Assembly: GCA_031271245.1 (NCBI GenBank)
Contig: JAISWC010000177.1
Span: forward strand, 1 to 32,342
Length of the DNA: 32,342 nucleotides
DNA from: Tannerella sp.
Lineage (GTDB): Bacteria; Bacteroidota; Bacteroidia; Bacteroidales; Tannerellaceae
Reading direction: 5' to 3'
Of the stretch, positions 23,991 to 31,100 are shown piece by piece. Numbering within the stretch: position 1 is the stretch's first letter; every line of letters begins with the position of its first letter. Made by a program: the position numbers and the translations under genes. Under the pieces are notes generated by a model. That model saw only the letters and a list, made by a program, of their open reading frames with translations. It searched no databases and was not told where the DNA came from.

Positions 23991-25304
23991 TCAAAGTTTC
24001 GGCAAGGTCCACGGAGCGCGGTATTCCTTGCAGCGCAAGGCATCCGCTTCGGCATCGTTGAACGTTTTGCCATCCCAGCTCAGTTTCTTGCCGGTGCGAT
24101 AGGCGATGTTGCCCAACTGCGAAAATTTGGCGATATGGGCGCCGATTTCGATGCTGGCGTTGCAGTTGCGGTTGCGCGTTTTGATACATTCCAGATGATT
24201 CTTTACATGCAGATTCAGTCCGCCGCCGCCATGCGCCTTTTTCAGCGGTACCGCTTCCATGCGCGCCACGCCGTTGGCCGTTTCGGGGATCACCTCCCAG
24301 CCGCCGCGGTCAATCACCAGCGTGCCGTTTTCGCCGACAAAGCCCAGTCCGTGTTCCCGTCCGTAGAAGCCGTCGTGAATCCCGGTGGCATGGTCCCACA
24401 GCACGGTGAAGCCGTCGAACGTATAAATCGTCTGCAACAAATCCGGCGTTTCGCAGGCGCTGTCGGGATAGCCGAACTTTCCGCCCGCGGCCATAACGGA
24501 TTTGGCGGCCGTCACATCCATGCCGAACAGCACATAGTCGAGCAGATGTACGCCCCAGTCGGTCATCAGTCCGCCCGCATAATCCCAGAACCACCGGAAG
24601 TTGAAGTGGAAGCGGTTGGGGTTGAACGGACGCTTGGGCGCCGGCCCCAGCCACATGTCATAGTCCACTCCCGGCGGGACGGGTGCGTCGGGTTTGACGG
24701 GAATGGCCGGGCACCAGGCCAGGTACGTAAAGACGCGCACGGTACGTATTTTCCCCAGTTGGCCGCTGCGGATGAACGCGACGGCTTCCTGCCAGTGCGG
24801 ATCGCTACGCTGCCACTGCCCCACCTGTACGACGCGGTTGTACTTTTCGGCCGCACGCACCATGATGTTACATTCTTCGATACTGTTGCCCAGCGGCTTT
24901 TCGCAGTACACATCCTTGCCCGTTTCGCAGGCGGCTACCAGTTGCAGGCAGTGCCAGTGGTCGGGCGTACCCACAATCACCAGGTCGATGTCTTTGCGGT
25001 CAATCAGTTTGCGCCAGTCACCGTACAGGTATTTCGGCTTCTTTCCCGCGATTTTTTCCACCTGGCCGGCTTTGTCGTTCAAAACACCTTCATCGACGTC
25101 GGCCAGCGACACACATTCCACTTCGGGATTGTCCAGAAAGACTTTGAGGTCTGCGAATCCCATACCGTTGCAGCCAATCAGTCCAACCCGGATTTTGTCA
25201 TTTGCACCGACTTCATGCAGTCCGGATTTCACTGCAAACGGGTGAACAGCCAGTCCGGCGCCCAGCAGGGACGCCTGACGGATAAAATTTCTTCGTGTTG
25301 TCAT
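23991..25304 (-). CDS. Tat-exported Gfo/Idh/MocA family oxidoreductase
   Basis: From the ATG at 25304 the protein has 437 residues (441 from the alternative ATG at 25316). A twin-arginine signal (TTRRNFIRQASLLGAG) predicts folded export to the periplasm. The NAD(P)-binding Rossmann motif is VGLIGCNGMG and the family signature EKP follows (YCEKPLGNS). The C-terminal domain includes DWGVHLLDYVLFGMD. Members oxidise or reduce sugars and related polyols; some exported Bacteroidota members act on glycans as NAD-dependent glycosidases. No sugar-active neighbour gives a substrate. The 5' side faces the RlmD-like gene, and the two share a divergent promoter region (25305-25424). Confidence 0.93.
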   Translation of the reverse strand: MTTRRNFIRQASLLGAGLAVHPFAVKSGLHEVGANDKIRVGLIGCNGMGFADLKVFLDNPEVECVSLADVDEGVLNDKAGQVEKIAGKKPKYLYGDWRKLIDRKDIDLVIVGTPDHWHCLQLVAACETGKDVYCEKPLGNSIEECNIMVRAAEKYNRVVQVGQWQRSDPHWQEAVAFIRSGQLGKIRTVRVFTYLAWCPAIPVKPDAPVPPGVDYDMWLGPAPKRPFNPNRFHFNFRWFWDYAGGLMTDWGVHLLDYVLFGMDVTAAKSVMAAGGKFGYPDSACETPDLLQTIYTFDGFTVLWDHATGIHDGFYGREHGLGFVGENGTLVIDRGGWEVIPETANGVARMEAVPLKKAHGGGGLNLHVKNHLECIKTRNRNCNASIEIGAHIAKFSQLGNIAYRTGKKLSWDGKTFNDAEADALRCKEYRAPWTLPKL

Positions 25305-25338
25305 ATTTTTCAGCATTTAAAAGAGTGAATAATTTCCG

Positions 25339-25346
25339 CAAATATA
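25339..25346 (-). promoter_or_regulatory. -7 promoter element for the oxidoreductase gene
   Basis: Minus-strand TATATTTG is a full consensus match, 34 bp before the ATG at 25304. A minus-strand TTTG lies at 25363-25366, with a 16-bp spacer that is shorter than the usual 19-21. Confidence 0.6.
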
Positions 25347-25402
25347 AGACAAACAATTCATACAAACGGCCTTTCTATCCGGTTTTTTCCAAATAAATCC
25401 AT

Positions 25403-25410
25403 TACCTTTG
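25403..25410 (+). promoter_or_regulatory. -7 promoter element for the RlmD-like gene
   Basis: TACCTTTG is a full consensus match, 14 bp before the ATG at 25425; a TTTTTT run (25383-25388) lies near the -33 position. The transcript would be nearly leaderless. Confidence 0.6.
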
Positions 25411-25424
25411 CCGGACAGACAACG

Positions 25425-26852
25425 ATGAAAAAGAAATTACCCATATTGGAGCAAGTCACTGTCAGCGGAATAGCCGCCGAAGGCAAGGCAATTGTCAGAT
25501 ACGGTGAGCAAGTGGTATTTGTGCCGTTTGCCGTACCGGGCGACGTAGTCGATATTCAGCTGACAGGAAGGAAAAACTCGTATGCCGAAGGCCGGGTCAT
25601 CCGGTTTCATGCGTATTCGCCGCAGCGCGTCGCGCCTTTCTGCGAACACTACGGCGTTTGCGGCGGCTGCCAGTGGCAAATCCTTCCCTACCCCGAACAG
25701 CTCCGCAGCAAACAGCAGCAGGTCGTCGACCAGCTGACCCGTATCGGCAAGATCGAGCTGCCGGACATTTCCCCCATTCTGGGTTCCGAAAAAACGCAGC
25801 GCTACCGTAACAAGCTGGAGTTTACCTTTTCCGACAGCCGCTGGCTGACGGAAGACGAAATCCGTTCCGGCCGGTCGCCGGAGGAACGCAATGCGCTGGG
25901 GTTTCATATCCCGGGGAAGTTTGACAAGGTGCTGGACATCCGCACGTGCCACCTGCAGGACGAGGTTTCGAACCGCATCCGGAACGAAGTCAGAGCCTTT
26001 GCGCTGGAGCAGGGGTTCACGTTTTTCAATCTGCGGAACCGCGGCGGCCTGTTGCGCAACCTGATCATCCGCACGGCAACCACCGGCGAAGTCATGCTGA
26101 TTGTCATCTTCTACGAAGACGACGAACCCCGGCGCACCGTCCTGCTGAACCACCTGGCCGCCCGTTTTCCCGAAATCACCTCCCTCCTCTACGTCCTGAA
26201 CCCAAAGGCCAACGACACGATCACCGACCGGGAAGTACATGTTTTCAGGGGAAAACCCTTCATTACGGAACAGATGGAAGACCTGAAATTCAAAATCGGA
26301 CCGAAATCGTTTTACCAGACGAACAGCGAGCAGGCTTACCGGCTGTATTCGACGGTCCGCGATTTCGCCGGGCTGACCGACACGGAGCATGTCTATGACC
26401 TCTACACCGGCACGGGAACCATTGCCAACTTTCTGGCCCGGCGCGCCGGACGGGTGACCGGCATCGAATACGTTCCCGAAGCCATCGACGACGCCAGGGC
26501 CAATGCCGCTTTCAACGGCATCGCCAACGTGCATTTCCTGGCGGGCGACATGAAAGACCTGCTGACCGCCGGTTTCATTCAGGCGCATGGCCGGCCGGAC
26601 GTCCTGGTCACCGACCCACCTCGCGCCGGCATGCACGGGGATGTGATCAAAACCGTCCTCCTTGCCGCTCCCCGGCGCATCGTGTACGTGAGCTGCAACC
26701 CGGCCACGCAGGCGCGAGACCTGCATTTGCTGGCTCCGGACTACCGCATCGTCAGGGTACAGCCCGTCGACATGTTCCCGCATACCCACCATGTGGAAAA
26801 TGTCGTCCTGATGGAACGAAAGGGTGCATTCTATGTTCCGCTTGGATATTAG
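25425..26852 (+). CDS. rlmD: 23S rRNA (uracil-5-)-methyltransferase, RlmD/RumA-like
   Basis: This 475-residue protein has an N-terminal TRAM domain (about 5-60), an iron-sulphur cluster motif C73-x5-C79-x2-C82 plus C175, and a C-terminal SAM-dependent methyltransferase domain. Visible motifs are YDLYTGTGT (about 324-332), TDPPRAG (396-402), the nucleophile C424 in YVSCNPAT and the catalytic base E459 in HVENVV. This combination is that of RumA/RlmD, which methylates a uracil of 23S rRNA (U1939 in E. coli) at carbon 5. TrmA-like or other uracil targets are possible, since many Bacteroidota carry more than one paralogue. The gene is transcribed alone, divergent from the oxidoreductase. Confidence 0.93.
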   Translation: MKKKLPILEQVTVSGIAAEGKAIVRYGEQVVFVPFAVPGDVVDIQLTGRKNSYAEGRVIRFHAYSPQRVAPFCEHYGVCGGCQWQILPYPEQLRSKQQQVVDQLTRIGKIELPDISPILGSEKTQRYRNKLEFTFSDSRWLTEDEIRSGRSPEERNALGFHIPGKFDKVLDIRTCHLQDEVSNRIRNEVRAFALEQGFTFFNLRNRGGLLRNLIIRTATTGEVMLIVIFYEDDEPRRTVLLNHLAARFPEITSLLYVLNPKANDTITDREVHVFRGKPFITEQMEDLKFKIGPKSFYQTNSEQAYRLYSTVRDFAGLTDTEHVYDLYTGTGTIANFLARRAGRVTGIEYVPEAIDDARANAAFNGIANVHFLAGDMKDLLTAGFIQAHGRPDVLVTDPPRAGMHGDVIKTVLLAAPRRIVYVSCNPATQARDLHLLAPDYRIVRVQPVDMFPHTHHVENVVLMERKGAFYVPLGY

Positions 26853-26912
26853 AAACCGTTTAAATTTAGAATAAAACATTGGCGATCCGTTGTTTGTTTG
26901 GATGACAGGTCG

Positions 26913-26920
26913 TATCTTTG
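26913..26920 (+). promoter_or_regulatory. Consensus promoter upstream of the second repeat array
   Basis: TATCTTTG matches TAnnTTTG fully and GTTG lies at 26889-26892, a 20-bp spacer, so both promoter elements are placed as in Bacteroidota vegetative promoters. Transcription would start near 26926, 18 bp before an ATG at 26944, and could run to the terminator at 27620-27640. Confidence 0.65.
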
Positions 26921-26943
26921 GGGTTCTCAAAACAGAAAGAACG

Positions 26944-27492
26944 ATGCCAAATGATCCGACAGACTTGACCGACCGCCCATACGGTGCCATATTACAACTA
27001 ATCGGCTTTCTTACGCAACTTCGGCCCACTTTTATCAGGGAGCCTTTGACCGCATCGACAGTCGATTCGGACGGTCGCCAAACGGGAAGGCCCTTCGCAG
27101 GCCTCTATTCTCTGCAAGCCCCCATAGGCGCGGAAATCACCTGGGCGATGAGTTTCATCCTTCAAAGGATGAGATCCGTCACCCAGGCGATGAAACCCGT
27201 CACCCAGGTGATGAAGTCTATCCGTCGACTTACGAAACCCATCACCCAGGTGATGAAGTCTATCCTCCGACTTATGAAACCCATTACCCAGGTGATGAAG
27301 TCTATCCTTCGACTTATGGAACCCATCGCCCAGGTGATGAGTTTCATCACCCAGGCGATAGCGGCATCCATACCCCCGAAAAAAACAACTCTTATCTATA
27401 AGTCAATTAATAATCAGGACAATGGAAAATTGGGTGGGCGTTTTCATCCGTCCTGCGGTCAGGGTGCTGACGGCAAAGTTGGCTTTTTTTAA
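26944..27492 (+). CDS. Hypothetical ORF containing the 21-bp repeat array (doubtful)
   Basis: From the ATG at 26944, the first after a consensus promoter, there is a 182-codon frame. The first 65 residues have no recognised motif. The centre (about 65-141) is encoded by the 21-bp array and reads as repeated seven-residue units such as TQVMKSI and TQVMKPI, which could form an amphipathic helix. The last 40 residues (IPPKKTTLIYKS...) lie after the array and overlap a structured segment. The protein is unlike any family I know. It may be a translated repeat protein, but repeat length divisible by three keeps such frames open by chance, so the coding call is weak. Confidence 0.3.
   Translation: MPNDPTDLTDRPYGAILQLIGFLTQLRPTFIREPLTASTVDSDGRQTGRPFAGLYSLQAPIGAEITWAMSFILQRMRSVTQAMKPVTQVMKSIRRLTKPITQVMKSILRLMKPITQVMKSILRLMEPIAQVMSFITQAIAASIPPKKTTLIYKSINNQDNGKLGGRFHPSCGQGADGKVGFF
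27138..27368. repeat. Second array of 21-bp tandem repeats (about 11 units)
   Basis: Eleven consecutive units start at 27138 and every 21 bp to 27348, the last being one base short. Two types occur: one like CACCCAGGTGATGAA followed by GTCTAT, the other like CCTTCGACTTATGAA followed by ACCCAT. They alternate between 27201 and 27326, giving a 42-bp higher-order period. CATCACC (27240-27246) and GGTGATG (27249-27255) are reverse complements around CA, and similar small palindromes recur along the array. It lies between a consensus promoter (26913-26920) and an intrinsic terminator (27620-27640). Confidence 0.9.
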
Positions 27493-27640
27493 CTGCCTTA
27501 CAACCCTTCTCCGACCCGAAAAATTGGATATAAACGGTAGCTCCACAGGAGAGGGGAGCGTAACGTCGATTTCCAGCGCACACTGCCGGTTGAATTGAAT
27601 ATCGACACAGTCAAATATACCCGTCTTCACGGGCTTTTTT
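27422..27640 (+). ncRNA. Candidate structured RNA ending in an intrinsic terminator
   Basis: The segment contains several short complementary stems: GTCAG/CTGAC around GGTG (27458-27471), GCTCC/GGAGC (27540-27559) and GTCGAT/ATCGAC (27567-27572 with 27600-27605), followed by the terminator hairpin. A 58-codon frame (ATG at 27422, stop near 27598; MENWVGVFIRP...) also covers it, so a small protein is an alternative. I could not match it to tmRNA, RNase P, SRP or 6S RNA. Whether it is a separate RNA or the 3' part of the transcript starting near 26926 cannot be decided here. Confidence 0.3.
27620..27640 (+). terminator. Intrinsic terminator after the second array
   Basis: CCCGT (27620-27624) and ACGGG (27629-27633) form a 5-bp stem with a CTTC tetraloop, followed by CT and a T run to 27640. 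The U-tract is on the plus strand. Confidence 0.75.
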
Positions 27641-27695
27641 GGATTATTATGTTTTTTTGGTTCGCAAAGCGTTTCCTTATCTGAAAAAATAATAG

Positions 27696-27703
27696 TACCT
27701 TTG
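27696..27703 (+). promoter_or_regulatory. Consensus promoter upstream of the three-frame-open element
   Basis: TACCTTTG matches TAnnTTTG fully and TTTC lies at 27672-27675 with a 20-bp spacer, close to the TTTG -33 element. Transcription would start near 27709, 50 bp before the ATG at 27759. It could also serve as the promoter of the large surface-protein gene at 28198. Confidence 0.6.
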
Positions 27704-27758
27704 CCGCAATTTTTTACGCAACAAAATATTGACTATCATTATAAGCGAAGGTAAAACC

Positions 27759-28042
27759 ATGGCTACAAAGATGGACTACATAAAAAAGCTCATAACGGGG
27801 TGCATCATTTCGCAACATACAAATGTCCTGCGATACAGCGATTCCCTGACGAAGGCAACTTTCTTGCAGTGGACAGTACGTAAACGGCTGTCGACGGCAA
27901 CTCATTCTGGGATATCCCGAACCTGTTCCGGCAAGGAACCGGTCTGTTCGGGCATATTCCGGAAAAGAAGTGCTTTGCCCGCATCGAAACGCGACTGCGC
28001 AAGCTGTTTCCCGCCGGGGCTGCGTGTTTGAAAAATGAATAG
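27759..28042 (+). other. Element open in all three forward frames; small gene or conserved nucleic-acid element
   Basis: The frame with ATG at 27759 runs 90 codons to TGA 28029-28031 (MATKMDYIKKLITGC ... SCFPPGLRV). The other two frames are also open over about 27885-28036: one ends GCVFEK at TGA 28036-28038, the other ends AACLKNE at TAG 28040-28042 and is interrupted upstream by TAA at 27881. None has a domain I recognise. The third frame (SFWDIPNLFRQGTGLFGHIPEKK) reads most like natural protein. Simultaneous openness suggests either high GC content, a decayed frameshifted gene, or constraint at the nucleic-acid level. It lies downstream of a consensus promoter and upstream of an AT-rich leader. 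Confidence 0.35.
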
Positions 28043-28197
28043 CAACATAACAAATATAACAAACAAAGTAACATAACATAAAAAAGCAACATAACGTAAA
28101 CATCTGCATAACGGCAGGTGTTAATCTAATAGACAGGCGTCCATGTAATATTGTACGTCCACATAGAAGGTAGAGATCAACATAACAAGATACAAAT
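28043..28197 (+). promoter_or_regulatory. AT-rich leader with repeated ATAAC words before the large surface-protein gene
   Basis: ATAAC occurs at 28047, 28056, 28073, 28091, 28108 and 28182; four of these (28056 to 28108) are spaced 17-18 bp. The stretch contrasts with the GC-rich DNA on both sides. A weak -7-like word, TAATATTG, lies at 28146-28153 without a clear -33. It may be a regulator-binding cluster or an unstructured 5' leader. Confidence 0.4.
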
Positions 28198-31100
28198 ATG
28201 AATACATCAAAAATCAGTAAGACGACGCGCAAACTGCGATGCGCAAAAAGAATTTTCTTTTATTTATTCCTGTCGGGATGTCTGGGTATATCATCCTTCG
28301 TCCGGGCACAGTCGATTTCCACTTCGGCTACTGCCGGAAAGGAATTTTATGTCTCGTTTCTCGATAACGGCGCCGCCACTCCGGAAAAGTTACTGCTGAA
28401 AGTGGTGGTCGAGAAACCCTGCCGTATTACAGCCCAATATAACAACACAAACGCCTACTACTGGAATAATACCCCGTTCGCACCGGGCATTTATACGGCG
28501 GAGGTATCGTATGATGACATGGTCGGTACGGGAACGGGAATAACTTCCAAAACTATGACCGTTACTTCGACGGAAGACATTAGTGTGTATGCCATCTATC
28601 ACGCTGCTGCAAGTACGGATGCTACAGTCATTCTGCCCGTTTCGGCCTGGGGAAGCACCTACTTGCCGGCGACAGGGAAACCGGCGACCGGTCACGGGAC
28701 TGCTTATTCCGTTGTGGCAAAGGAAGATAATACCAATATAACTCTGTTGCATGACAACGTCCAGCTTATATCTCTGAATAAAAATGAGGTCTATCATTTT
28801 TATGCACTTTCCGGTAAGGACCTCACAGGGACCATGGTCTTTTCTACTTCTGGTAAGCCGATCGCCGTTTTTAGCGGAGCGCCACTGACCGCCGGCGCCT
28901 CCGGAAACAATTACGGGACTCCATTGAGCACTGGTTCGGACGATCATGGCTACGAGCAGATGTGGAGTATCGACAAATGGGGAAATGACTTTTTTGTCTG
29001 GCCGGCGGGCGATGCTGCCAACGTGGAAGGAATCATAGGGATTGTTGCGCTGCAGAGCGGTACGCAGGTTACCGTTTCCGGAGGCATCAGCGGAGGGCCT
29101 CTCTCCTATAATAACATGACTACGGGAGATAAGGAGTATATCTGCGGGATCTCGGGACTGACGCGGGTTACATCCAACAACCCCATTATGGTATTCACCG
29201 TCCTTCCCGATGCGTCGGTCACCTATATTCCCCCCACGAAAAATCGTGTCACACGCGCGGTGCTGTCTCCGTTTAATCTTACGGATCATGCGTATACGAA
29301 CATTACGACTCATGTCGCTGAAATGTTAATACCGGCCAGGCACTGGAACCGGACGGAGATCAGGGAAAATGGCGGGATCGTTTCCAATGCGACCTGGACG
29401 GTAACTCCCAGCGCCGATTTCCCCGACTGGTACACGGTACGCAAGAATGTGAACGCTACGGACAGGATTGACGTATCCTGCCCCGGCGGACTGCTGGCCT
29501 ACATGTACGGATTCGGAGATGACGAGAGTTACGGTTACCTGGCGGGCGCGGGAGCGTATGATTTCATTGATCTCCCCGACCTCCCCGACAACGTGGTGGA
29601 GACGGACTGCGCCGTTCCGGTGACCGCCATGAACTGGAGTATAAACACCAGCCCGATCCAGCTGGGTAATAATAACATCTCCGTCTATCAGACGCCTTAC
29701 GTGGGCGACCTGGATAATGACGGCCATGTCGAAATTGTCGTGGCCGGCAATTATACCGGCGACTCTACCGTAAACTGGGCATACAGTACGACGAAGATTC
29801 ATGTTTTCGACAGAGGCAACTATACGTCCCAACAGATCACCGTGCCGAAATTTGCCACGGCCGGCCGGGGACAGATCGGCCTGGCCAAGCCGAACGCTAC
29901 TTCGAATGGATACATTGTGGTGGCCGCTATGGACCAATACCTGTATGCCTACAACAAGACGGGAGGTCAGCAATGGGTTCAGCAATGGAAATCGAACAAA
30001 CTCTATACCACGTATACTGGGAGTAACCCCACCGGGTATATATCCGGAAACATTATGTTTTCGGATTTCAACGGTGACGGAAATACGGAAATCGTTACGG
30101 GAGACCGGATTTTTGACCTGGAAAAAGGGAAACTGCTGCTTGACTGCCGGTTTTTAAATGGCAACAAGAATATCAATACCCCCTGTGTATCGGTCATAGA
30201 CGTGACCGGAGACGGCAAGCCCGAACTGGTCTGGGGTGGAAACGTCTATTCCATCGTAATTACAAACCCGTCAGATTCCACGGGAAATTCATACACCCGA
30301 ATTACCCAGGTCACTGATGTGGACGCACTGACCGGGTTGCCCAACGATTTGGTCACGGCTACCATTCCTGCGGATTTTGACCTGGACGGACAGGTGGACA
30401 TTCTGGCTTACGGGAAATCTTATTTTTATGTATATGACCCGTTGAGCGGCAACGTCAAAGTAAAGCACTCCATACTGGCTGCCGACCAGGGCGAGGGAAC
30501 CCCGTTTGTCGGAGACATTGACGGCGACAAATATCCCGAAATCATGTACGGCGAAAGTCCGAGTCCCAATTATTATATTGTTGCATTGGATATAGATGTC
30601 GCCGCCGGTACAGCAAACTTGAAGTGGCGAAAGAAAACGACCGACGAAAGCCAATATACCGGATTGACGCTGTTTGATTTCGACCAGAACGAAACATTTG
30701 AAATCCTGTACAGGGACCATGATTCACTGCGCATATTTAACGGTTACGATCAAAATAGCATGAATGTGGCAGTGGCCAGCATACCCTGTCTTTCGTATAC
30801 GCAAGGCGAATACCCCGTAATAGCCGACGTGGACAACGACGGGGAAGCGGAAATCGTTGTGACCGGCTCGCCGAAGAATGGCGACATGAAAAAAGGATAT
30901 GTTTTTATTTTCAATCCGGGCCCCGGCGCAAGATGGGCGCCGGCGCGCAAGGTATGGAACCAGTACGCTTACAATGTGGTAAACATCAAAGAAGACCTGA
31001 CCGTCCCGAAAAAGATGTTCAACATCGCCACCATCATGGCCGGGCCGGACTCCATTGTCGGCACATGGGACGACATCCAGCCCTTCAACGGCTTCCTGAA

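Noticed and set aside
27403..27630. 75-residue minus-strand frame over the structured segment
   Set aside because: It begins inside the plus-strand terminator hairpin and has no recognisable domain; the stems and U-tract favour plus-strand transcription.
27714..28232. 172-residue minus-strand frame with a hydrophobic start
   Set aside because: It covers the AT-rich leader and promoter of the plus-strand genes, and its hydrophobic part comes from translation of the ATAAC-rich leader.
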